From Orobanche coerulescens (lineage: Eukaryota; Streptophyta; Magnoliopsida; Lamiales; Orobanchaceae), in contig CM065804.1 of the NCBI GenBank assembly GCA_033398695.1, positions 36,099,501 through 36,163,500 of the forward strand: a stretch of DNA of 64,000 bases, given 5' to 3'. Within the stretch, counting starts at the first letter, position 1; the number at the start of each line of letters is the position of its first letter. A program made the translations under genes and the position numbers. Positions 54,901 to 64,000 of this stretch are shown here, in pieces. The notes under the pieces were generated by a model, which was not told the origin of the DNA, searched no databases, and was given only the letters and a program-made list of their open reading frames with translations.

Positions 54901-56042
54901 CCCGACGCCAATATGAAGGCCCAGGTATCCTGGCCGGCACACATCAGGTAAATCCCTTCCTTCCAACAAGCGCGCGGCCGATATTTTTTATGCTCCTTCT
55001 TGCATTCCGATTTCCAAGTCAGGTAATTCTCGAATTCTTAATCATAATTGATGCATGATTCGAAAAGTGAATTGAAGTTGTATGTTGCTAGTTGTTCTTC
55101 AAAAATTTTTTTTTCATGGAGTTGGAATATGGTGAATATGGATTTTGATTGTGGTAGTATTTGGAATCATGAACTAATTGGTGATGTTAGTTGTCTTTTA
55201 TCATGGCTATATATTGATGTTGTTATTTCTGGGATTTGGAGTTAGCCATTAAAATTCTTGTTCTTCATTTTAACTTGTGCATACCAAGTGTTTGATAAAT
55301 TGTAGCAATGAAACATAGTTAAGCCAAGCATTTTCAAATTGTATGGAACGAATCGTTTTATTAGATTACATTATCTCCCACCCTTACATCATATGTAAAC
55401 TTGAGAGCTCATTCTTAATTTTCTCTTTAATGATGCAAGCTCATACATTCACATTCCGCATGGTGTAATCAAGAGGCGTGCAGGCTCGCCGGACGGTGCC
55501 AGCACCAGTTCGTGAGCTGTTTGTAGGGGAGTACTTGACCTTCTTATTTTATTGCATATTATATTGTGTCCATTGAGGTCAATGTACGTCCTAAGTTTGG
55601 GGGATTTAATTTCTGTTGCTACATTTATTGATGTACTTATTTCGTTGCACTTTTCATTACTTTTTGTTATTTTTGTTGCTAGCCTTGCTTGTCATGATCT
55701 TACTCTTATTCGTGAATTTTTTGTGCTCCTTTTTGTGTAAAACTGATGTTACGACACTGTTTTTCTCTCTGAAGAAACGGTTGAGTTTTAGTCGAGTTGT
55801 AGTCAGTAATATCTGTTTTTGTTGAGTATTCATCTAGGTCCGAAATTTTTTCGTTTTTGTAGAAATCTTAGCAGATAAGAAAGGAGACATACGTGTTTTA
55901 TAATAGCCGCCTATACGTTTGGTTACATTTTTCGATTAACTAGTCGTCCAGTAACATAAGTCGTGTTGGCACCTAATTTGAGTTTAGAGTCGGACAGTTT
56001 TTCTCGAATAGTCGAGATCTTTATTTGTTCTATGATGGGAAG

Positions 56043-56330
56043 TCTAGTAACCGGGGGTATTCACGTAACCCGTTGTTTACTCTCGCGTAAAACGACGACC
56101 CTGATTAGACTAGGGATTTAGAAATTTCGCATGTACCGATGATAGAGAGCCTAGTAACTGGGGGTATTCACGTGACCCGTTGTTTACTTTCGCGTAAAAC
56201 AGCGACCTTGAATCGGACATGCGGGAATAGCTATTCGAGTTGTTTCTCCGCTGTGGAGGGGAACTTAGTAACTAGAAGCATCCATGTACCCCATGAGTAT
56301 GTTTTATGTCAAACGGTTTCCCAATACATG
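56043..56330 (+). repeat. Imperfect ~107-bp direct repeats in the A1 3' region
   Basis: CTAGTAACCGGGGGTATTCA at 56044 recurs as CTAGTAACTGGGGGTATTCA at 56151, each followed by ACCCGTTGTTTACT and CGCGTAAAAC; a diverged third copy starts near 56264. Confidence 0.85.
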
Positions 56331-56771
56331 AGAATGGAATTTCCACCCTAGGATTATCCCGATGAAACATCCCGAGATCCGAACCTAGTGGTCAACTCGA
56401 ATCATCTTCTTGAGCATATATATAAGGGAATACTGTCCGCGGGTTATTTTTGATGAAACTCGTAAAAAAATTTTCCAATAGACTGTGGAACTGGGACAAG
56501 TTAGCTTGTTTATTTTAACCTTTCATATTGACGGTCGATTAAATTCACGTTTGTTAATCTTTGAGCTGGATTTTCTTCATGAACGAGTGGTTAGGACTGA
56601 AATTGGTTACTTTGTGGAATCAGTGTTCTGGATGTAGCTCGCTATTATGATACTTATTCAGAGAGAATTTCAGGGTAGTATTGATTAGGTTGAGCACTAT
56701 GAGTTGCATGATTATTCACGATATTCTTTTGTTGAAATTAATTCTTTTTGCTTGAGGACAAGCAAAGGCTC

Positions 56772-56786
56772 AAGTTTGGGGGTATT
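56772..56786 (+). other. Polypurine tract of A1
   Basis: AAGTTTGGGGGTATT immediately before the 3' LTR, the usual form in Athila-type elements. Confidence 0.85.
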
Positions 56787-58088
56787 TGTTAGGCGTATTT
56801 TTATACGTTTATTTATCATGATTTTGTATTCGTTTTGTGAGTAAATATGCATAAATGAGCTTGTAATGCCCTATTCTTTTATGTTTTGCAGGAAATTGGA
56901 GTCCGGAAGCTAAAACGATGAAAAACGGGCGAAAACGGCGAATTTTGGCCTGGGGCCGCGGCACAAGGCAAGCAGGCCGCGGCACAAGAAGGCACCCAGC
57001 GACCCCCGAGCAATCTGTACTCTGAGCCGCGGCACAGATATAGTGAGCCGCGGCCCAGAAGAAAATTTCAGCACCCAGGTTTTAATCTGCGCCCCGTGAA
57101 CCGCGGCACAGGTTAAGTGAGCCACGGCACACAGGGCGGTTTTGGTGTACTCCACGCTGGTTTGGGCCGTTTTGAAGCCGCATCTCGACCTAATCACACA
57201 GACGAATTTTTGAGGCAGAAGAAAGCTATAAATAAAGGGCCAAGGTCAGGAAAAAGGGCGGGACTCATCAGAGAATTGATTATCAAGGAATAGAAGCAGA
57301 AGACATCAGGAGCAGAGGGCGGAATCCAACGGAGGGATCCGAGCTCTTCATCTGCGTTTGATTTTAATGCTTTCATTCTTTTATTCTGTATTTTTATCTT
57401 TTAGCATGTCAGGCTAAAACCCTAATCTAGGATTTTGATGAAACCTATGTTTTGACGGATTTGCTTGAGATTATCTATTTAATTCCCTTTTTGTTGAGTT
57501 TTCCCAATCGATTTTAATGCTTTCAATTGTCTGGCCAATAATTGGATTGCTTTAATTACGCAACTCGAATCGGGAGAGGAGAGTTGGTGAGGAACTATTG
57601 GTGAGGACCGTTTTATCTTGTGAGATAGGAATATACTCATAGGAATTACGTGGCCTTTTGGAGATTTTATGCTTTTTGCCTATTGACGAATTAATTCACC
57701 TAGGGATAGAGTGCGTTATTCGCCTTTAGAAAAATCTATTGACCTCGGGAGAGGTGGTAGAGTATATTAGCAATCTTCGCCTTCAATAAATTGGGGAAAT
57801 CATTAACTTCAGATAATCGAGAGTAAATTCAGATAAACCGAGGTGGATTCAGAATCCTAGACTTATTTATCATTTGATTCTCTTTTTTCAAGCAATCCTT
57901 TTTACTGTTTGATCTTTTATTAATTTTCTTTAGTAATTAATTGCAACCCAAATTTCGATTGTTCAGATAAAATTAGAATACATAAAAATCGGTACTTAGT
58001 AATTTAGTCCTCGTGGGAACGATACTCACTCATCACTTTATTACTTGGATACGATAACATGCACTTGCGTTCAAGAAAAATCGCAACA
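56787..58088 (+). repeat. A1 3' LTR
   Basis: TGTTAGGCG...AATCGCAACA, 1302 bp, followed by the target copy GTAAT (58089-58093). It has one GCCGCGGCAC motif more than the 46500 copy, and the same TATA region (GCTATAAATAAAGG, about 57225). Confidence 0.95.
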
Positions 58089-59190
58089 GTAATCTTCATA
58101 CTATATTAACGTACGTAACACCATACAAATAACATACGTTGAACCATCCGTTGACTCACCTGTCCACAACCACGCCAAAAGCTGCCGACCACGGGCCCAC
58201 TTGTCGGCCACAGCTTGGATCATGGCTGATTCCTCTCATAACGTACGCAATGCATGATACATAACGTACGTCATGCTTACCAATTTAGCATACGTAAGCC
58301 CCTAAGCTTAGCGTACGTAATGGCTTCTGCACTTAGCCAAATCCAACTATTCCTGCCCGTCTCGACATACTGGATACGCATACACACATACTGAATATAT
58401 GTACTCGCCCCAAAAATATTCTCATACGATACCTATGATATCAAAATTAGAACAATCTGATACACAATATCATTAAATATAACTTTCGACCAATTACGTC
58501 AATCGTACCAATACGACTGTCTCCGTCTTCAAATTATTTTGTCCATACTGTATAGACACCAAGCTATGCAGTATATATTAGATAAAATAATGCGAAAAAT
58601 TTATACTGAAAATCCGGATATTACAGAGATGATGTGTTGTAAAATTTGGTTGTGTAAATTGGTTGTACATGTAGCATTGTTGATTTTGTGTAGAGAGAAT
58701 CAAAAATCTGATTTTGATATTTATCTCTCAAAAGTCTTGAAGATAATATTCAAGAGTTGAATAATCAAAAGGATCAACAATATATCTTCATATCTTTGAA
58801 GGTTGATTCTTTGATCAAGAAAAGTATTTAGAATACTAATCTAATCTTCATTTTATCTTGTGAGTGTGATCTTTAATAACATATTGAATAAGATTCATAG
58901 TTGTTATTTTAGATCAAAGTTCAAGAACATTTGAATAAAATTCTTGGTGTTCTTGTTCTTACCATAATCAAGAACATACCTATATTCAAATTGATTTAAG
59001 TGAAATTTTTATTGAATCGGAGCTAGCAATCCATTAGACGCTCGGGACTTGTTCGTTGTGTGGGTACCGTAGAGGACGCTCGCTCTTGCAACGTCTCTAG
59101 AAGGCTCGATCGAAAACACGGTACAAGAGGTAACAATCTTGTTCTTCGTACTTTGATAATATATTTGGATCCTCGGAGGGTTTAACATAT
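58089..59190 (+). repeat. A1 flank duplication, copy 2 (1102 bp)
   Basis: Same sequence and length as 47786-48887. Copy 2 runs on after ...TTTAACATAT into TATATTTATACTTCCGCG, apparently the original continuation, whereas copy 1 is joined to the LTR tail. ORF 58539-58760 mirrors 48236-48457 with no recognisable family. Confidence 0.9.
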
Positions 59191-59501
59191 TATATTTATA
59201 CTTCCGCGACACTATTTCGGTATATGATGAGATCATAAATCTTATTAGTTCAATAAAAATCTAACACTTATATCATCCAATATATGGTCATAACCTTCAT
59301 ATATACAGCAGTTTCTCTAGTATACAGTCATACAATTCTACGTCAAAAACCAATGACGCAATAGTAACACCTCCAGAATTTGCTATGGAATTACAGTACT
59401 GTGAATCCATTATGGGACCCACCAGGCTATTTTAAAAGAAAAATAGAAAATTTGCTATTTTCGTAAATAATAATGAAATGAATCGATTAATTAATTTACA
59501 T
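59191..59501 (-). repeat. Continuation of A1 host sequence and a gypsy LTR remnant
   Basis: 59191-59363 has no assignable feature. From about 59366, GTAACACCTCCAGAATTTGC...GTGAATCC...GGGACCCACCAGGC matches the left (plus-strand) end of gypsy LTRs such as G0 and G5, so this is about 135 bp of an older minus-strand LTR. It stops at TACAT (59497-59501), where G5 inserted. Confidence 0.6.
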
Positions 59502-61160
59502 TGTAACACCCCAAACCCGGCGGTTATTATAGTGCCGTGAATCCCCAAATGGGACCCACCAGGCGAAACACAGTACAACAATTGACATAACATAACTGCA
59601 GTACCAAACCACATTATATTTACCAAATACTCTAATGAGGAGTTTATACAAATTATGGCTAATATACGCCAAATCAGACTAGGATCAATATAATACAGGT
59701 ATAATCTATGTAAAGATAGATATACTGATACAATATAAATACAGGAGAATAACAATACAGTGGAACTGAAAAGAAATACATTCGAAAAAAAGAAAACTTG
59801 GGCCCTTGACTAGTATCATTGAGACCCTTCGTCGTCACCTTGTCTTTCCTGTGTCTTAGCCTTCCCGCGACCTAAAATATGATAAAACAACATATTTCGC
59901 CCAAAACCACAGGGTCAGTTAAACAAGATAATAAATCTCAATATGTCGAACATACATAACCACATATGCTATATGAATTAGCAAATCATCATCCAAAACC
60001 AGAATATACGCAATCAGACATGCTGTATAAACCACAAGTTCGATCATAATCTCATGCGATAATGTGAATTGGCCAGATTATAACCCAATCCCGTTGAGAG
60101 CATACGCAATCAAACATGTTGTATGAATCAACTAACAAATACGGCTCAAAGGATGACGCCACACTATGCCCGGGATGGAAATGTGTCCGTGCACAAGCCA
60201 CCAACGGGTATCGATCGAATACACGTGTGGTCTTGTACCTAATCAGTCTCACGAAGTAACCGTCTCGTGTGCACAATCCAATGTGAGGTCAACTAGCAAC
60301 ACACGACTTTATATGTGCCCTACATGAAAAGCTTACACATACCAACCGGCATGCCAGTGTGACCCGGAATGGCACGAGATAACAAAAGTGACAATGTAAT
60401 TCAATAATGACTTAACAATTCCCAACAATGGACCAAACCATTCAACAAAGGAAATATGAATCCAACGAAGATCAAATCAACTCACCAAAATGCAACGAGG
60501 GTATAAATAAGACTCGGAACCAATGTTCCTCAATGGATGATCGACAAGATCAATAATAACATCACCATGAATAGAAATTCATAAAGCACAAATGACCGTA
60601 AATATATATATATATAACATATATAAGACATATTATCATAATAACCAGGTAAGAATTCACTTACCTCAATACCAAAGACGTAAGATGTTTCTGCACGATC
60701 AAAGCGTCCTCCACGAAATGGGCGAACGAGCGAACGACGATCGAATGAACAACACCAATTAATCAAACGAACAACCTTAGGTCCAACGAATGAAATTTCT
60801 GATCGCGGGATAGCTCACGAACTCAATGGTCCCCAAAGTACGTCCAATAATCATATCCTAACACACAATTAATTAATCAAAATACTATCGATAATTCTAA
60901 TAACTCGATTAATTATCACTAGATAATAATTTAATGATATCATACCTTGAATTGGGTCAAAATCGAAAGGTATCTGAATTTATTCAAGATTCGTCTGCTA
61001 ATCCAGAAACCAATAGGCTCTTCAATCGATCAAAATCCCACCTCAAGTTAAATGATAAATATCCAAATCTCCTCCAGTTAATATTCACTTAATAGATTGA
61101 CTCTAGTAATAATAATTCATTCCAATTAAATACATGGCCATATATAAATCAGCACAAAAA
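59502..61160 (-). repeat. G5: gypsy LTR, minus strand (right boundary unknown)
   Basis: Starts TGTAACACCCCAAACCCGG on the plus strand; no PBS lies on its left, so it is a solo or 3' LTR. Internal landmarks match G0/G3: GGGACCCACCAGGC, a CTAGTATCATTGAGAC segment, GGATGACGCCACACTATGCC and CACACGTGTGGTCTTGTACC. TATA-like GATTTATATATGG lies at about 61136-61148 (minus). I could not find the U3 end or a second TACAT. Confidence 0.7.
59872..60945 (-). other. Probable intron inside the G5 LTR (1074 bp)
   Basis: Minus-strand donor TCAAG|GTATGATATC and acceptor CATATTTTAG|GTCGCGG, placed as in G0 (1061 bp). Confidence 0.5.
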
Positions 61161-62841
61161 TATATCTGGACCAAGTAAAACTCAATCCAAATTCCATCTT
61201 GACCCAAACCCTAATAATTCCCTTTTTGCTTTTAATAGTACCCATCGGTACTAATCTGTCCCATTACTCTCATCTGCCGCCGCCCCCCCTCTCTTCTCAC
61301 ATACCTTTCTCCTTCCTCTTCTCTCACTCTATTTCACTCTCCTTTTCTTCCTCTTAGTAACACACTCACACACACCTATACCACACACACCAAATCACCA
61401 AATGACCACTAATGGCGGCAAAATCAACGGCGAGGGGAGGAGGCCGAGATGCTCGGTTGTAGCAGGCGGTCGACGGAGGTGGCGACAGGACAACAACACC
61501 AATGTATTCGAGCAAGCATGGATGGACGGAGGACATGAGTGGGCGGTATCTCGATTCCGACGATGGAGAATAGGCGTATGATTTTCCCATGGCCGATTCT
61601 GATCTGATTGCGCGGCCTACGACGGCAGTTATGGTGGTCATCGATCCAACGATCATGGTTTTTGTATGGAGAAAGTAGTATGACGGTGACTAGGGCTTCT
61701 GGTTTATCCAGTTCTTGATTTTTCCGACAAGTCGAGCTGTAGTTTGCTTGTTCCCATAGTCGCGCTGGTGCTGGACCACATCAAGTCCGGTTCGACTTTC
61801 CGGCGATTGAACAATCTATGTATAGAATGAATTGAATACATCTCTACTGATTCCTACTGTTGATGAAGCTTAAGTTTTCATCTGAGTTTGCAAACTGGTC
61901 TCTTGGATGAAGGATTCGGCCAGTTGGATTATGGAAAAAATGATGTGGTGGTCTGTTGTATTTGTCATTTGATAAGAAAATGGAGTTTATTGTTTGTGTT
62001 ATCCAGGCTGTATTCAACAAGTGGAGAATCTTATCTGTAGTTTGATTAAGATGAGATAAAATATAGTACTATTATATGTTATTGTTGAGTATTGGGTTGG
62101 TAGGTTGACAATACGATTTCCCTGATATGCCCTGAACAAAGTCGATCTGTGTTGTATAAATAAGCACATGAAAATTTTAAATAACAAATAAGAAGACAAG
62201 AGTTGGTAGATAACGAAAGAGGGATGTGAAATGCACGTATGTGGACAAGATACTAGAGCAGCTGAGCAGCCCTTATATGATTAATTTTTATCATTAAAAT
62301 TTATTTTAACTCTATCATGTAGATTAATCAAAATATAATTAGATTCTTTAAAGATTAGTTAAATAATTATGCATAAAATAAGCAAATCTTTGATTTTAGC
62401 AATAATGAATTATACTTGTAGTTTATAATTGTATTGCATAGATAGATGAATCATGTTAAAAGAGAATCTCGAATTATCATCAATTTCTTATCACTTAATA
62501 GAATAACTAGGGTAAGAATAATAGTAGAAGATAGAAATAATAATAGAAGAATTACTACTGTGAAATAATATTTAAATATTGCAATTGAGATTAGTCTGAT
62601 TAGACAAGAATCAAAACTTAATCAAATGATCAAATGTGCAAGTAAAATTTCAATATAATATTAAAAGGAATATATTCTGAAGTGAAGACATGTATGATAG
62701 TCTTTGATTAAAATATACCAACGTGGTAGATAATTTATTCTAATTGAAGTTTGATTTTATTACGAACAATTTACGAATTCGGCATTTAATAAAAAATATA
62801 GATCCATATATAAAATATGAAATAAATACAGTGGTATTACT
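61161..62841. other. Unassigned region
   Basis: 61161-61400 is pyrimidine-rich with CACACA runs; 61400-61800 is GC-richer and could be U3 of G5 or a host 5' region. A frame from ATG 61402 is open for about 60 codons without family resemblance. 61860-62841 is AT-rich with nothing recognised. Confidence 0.4.
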
Positions 62842-63304
62842 GTTAGGAATACTTGTTAGATTTTGATGATGTCATCATTGTACTTGTTTATTCAAATGTA
62901 TGTTTATTACTTGGCAAATGTAAGAAAGAACCAAATGAGTATCTTCCATAGGCCGAATTGAGTTAAAATAAATACTTGGAAAAATGTAAAGAAGAACCAA
63001 ATGAGTATCTTCTATAAGCTATATAAGATAGGTTTTCGGCTAAGTACAAAGTACAGATAAGTACATCAGAGAAGTTTCGGACAGACAATCAACATCACAG
63101 AAGCTTAACCAAACACTGCAGAAAGCCGAGTCACAGTCAAGTGAAAATCAGAGAAGATCTGGTCAACAAATTTTATCAGAGAAGTTTGACCAGACTGCAG
63201 TCAAGTGATCAGACGAAGCCCAAGTCATCAGAAGTTTGACCTCAGATCAGTCAAGTTCATCAGGTCAGAAGACTTCAGACAAGTCGTCTGATCAAAGAAG
63301 TCTC
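62842..63304 (+). repeat. Possible truncated SIRE-like copia LTR
   Basis: Starts TGTTAGGAATACTTGTTAGA then TTTTGATGATGTCATCA, close to the usual start of SIRE/Maximus LTRs. It contains the repeat CAAATGAGTATCTTC (62933 and 62998) and AGAAGTTTGACC/CAGTCAAGT repeats. It ends abruptly where GTTAGGAAT recurs at 63305. Confidence 0.4.
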
Positions 63305-63732
63305 GTTAGGAATAAAATTACCATAATTATATTTGTGGGAAATTAATTACCGAACGAAATATAAAAAACGGAGCCAAAAACACAAGCCCGCGGCCCGGCA
63401 TTGCCCATTGACCAGCGACCTCCGCCAGCCGACCATCCCAGCCCATCCTAGCACTTCGCTTGTAAGGCGACCCATTTGCCGGTCCTACCATTTTTACGGC
63501 TCGTTTTTTTGTCCCGAATCCAAAAATAATATTTTTTTAATTTTTATATTACACAATTAAATCAGTTTTTCAAAAGAAAAATAGGTTTATATTGTAACAT
63601 AAAATCATGAAAAAATAATTTTTAGATGAACAATTGAAAATCAACGATTAATGCGATTATGATACCAAATCATAAACCATCCAATCAAGCATTCCAAATG
63701 CTAAATATCGTATATACGATCGCAAGACCTAC
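63305..63732 (-). other. C2 internal leader (minus strand)
   Basis: Sequence adjacent to the C2 PBS; AT-rich, with a GC-rich patch at 63385-63500. No gag frame is reached. The open frame 63333-63560 is not supported. Confidence 0.4.
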
Positions 63733-63744
63733 GCTCTGATACCA
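63733..63744 (-). other. Primer-binding site of C2 (tRNA-iMet)
   Basis: The minus strand reads TGGTATCAGAGC, one base from the LTR end; a perfect canonical site. Confidence 0.9.
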
Positions 63745-63745
63745 C

Positions 63746-64000
63746 TGTTGGGATTCGGTGCCTAAAACGAAGGCCCAGCGGAAGCGGTAAAACGAAAATT
63801 AATTCGATCCGAATCCCTACGAGGATCGATCGAGCTACATATATACGAATATATAAAACGAAACACAAGAGATACGAGAAACATACCCTCATAGTCCGTT
63901 TATTAAATGGTATCCTTCTCTTGAGCTATTCCCCAAGCTTTGCTTGATCTCTACGAATCCAATCCGCCCCAAGCCCTTGGATGATCCAACGTCGAAAGTA
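63746..64000 (-). repeat. C2 5' LTR, cut by window end
   Basis: The plus strand begins TGTTGGGATTCGG right after the PBS complement, so on the minus strand this is the 3' end of a 5' LTR of an element whose body lies to the left. Copia type is inferred from the leader (GTGGTATCAGAGCGTAGG). The rest lies outside. Confidence 0.75.

Larger units (their letters stand above)
54374..56786 (+). other. A1 3' non-coding region
   Basis: 2.4 kb between pol and the 3' LTR without a believable gene; the open frames at 54585-55058 and 55552-55825 are repetitive or low-complexity. It holds GC-rich motif repeats (54593-54900) and a ~107-bp direct repeat (56043-56215). Some Athila copies have an env-like ORF here; I see no signal peptide or transmembrane pattern I would defend. 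Confidence 0.7.
48886..58088 (+). mobile_element. A1: Athila-like Ty3/gypsy element with most of its 5' LTR missing
   Basis: Internal region 48921-56786: Asp-tRNA PBS, gag-protease (49063-51153), pol (51154-54373), a 2.4-kb 3' non-coding region where some relatives carry an env-like gene, PPT and a complete 3' LTR followed by GTAAT. Only the last 35 bp of the 5' LTR remain at the start; the full LTR copy at 46500 is separated by duplicated flank. Gag sequence ([20 protein letters not shown]) and PBS identify the Athila lineage. Confidence 0.9.

Noticed and set aside
54585..55058. 157-codon frame after Athila pol as an env-like gene
   Set aside because: It spans the GCCGCGGCAC repeat cluster and is repetitive (SRGTxxLSRGT); no signal peptide or convincing transmembrane segment.
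61366..61656. Short frames on both strands in a GC-richer patch as a host gene
   Set aside because: No homology recognised, no splice or start context strong enough; may be LTR U3 sequence.

Overview
This window is repeat-rich plant nuclear DNA, almost certainly from an angiosperm and probably a eudicot; I cannot name the species. The evidence is wall-to-wall plant-type LTR retrotransposons (Ty3/gypsy chromovirus-like, Athila-like and Tat-like; Ty1/copia), a Stowaway-like MITE, and no convincing host gene, tRNA, rRNA or CRISPR. Almost every coding region is broken by stops or frameshifts.

Layout. 1-7381: a minus-strand gypsy element (G0), its 3' LTR cut by the window edge, strongly rearranged inside. 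7382-8310: a minus-strand copia-type LTR, apparently split by G0. 8311-9609: unassigned AT-rich DNA with a short tandem duplication and a MITE. 9610-42091: a four-level nest. A copia element (C1, +) holds a gypsy element (G1, -, 12546-40552, TSD CAAAT). G1 holds a gypsy element (G2, +, 16368-35522, TSD ATAGG) inside its RNase H region. The 3' LTR of G2 holds a further gypsy element (G3, +, 24709-34486, imperfect TSD CCTAT/CTTAT). G3 and G0 belong to the same family. 42094-46330: remnant of a Tat-like element (T1, -): one LTR plus an antisense, apparently four-exon gene resembling the PF04195 putative gypsy-type transposon family. 46500-59190: an Athila-like element (A1, +) with a near-complete gag-pol, where LTR plus 1102 bp of right flank is present twice. 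59191-64000: a gypsy LTR remnant, another gypsy LTR (G5, -), a possible SIRE-like LTR, and the start of a minus-strand copia element (C2).

How the parts work. Each element had, in order, a U3 promoter, a primer-binding site (initiator-Met tRNA for G0, G2, G3 and C2, with a weaker match in G1; Asp tRNA for A1), gag, protease, RT, RNase H and integrase (with a chromodomain-like tail in G1, G2 and G3), then a polypurine tract. None looks autonomous now.

The most unusual signal lies in the LTR promoters. U3 regions of two gypsy copies (G0, G3) and of an unrelated copia LTR carry dense arrays (12-18 copies) of the quasi-palindrome TAGCG-TG-CGCTA, placed immediately upstream of the TATA box. G1 uses a different palindrome (GTTACGGCCGTAAC), A1 another (GCCGCGGCAC), and the sequence around A1 a third (ACGTACGTAA). 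AGTCCAGT hairpins lie between the motifs. Four of the gypsy LTR types also share an apparent intron inside the LTR. G0 and G3 share the same loss of the Gag capsid domain, suggesting a defective lineage mobilised in trans.
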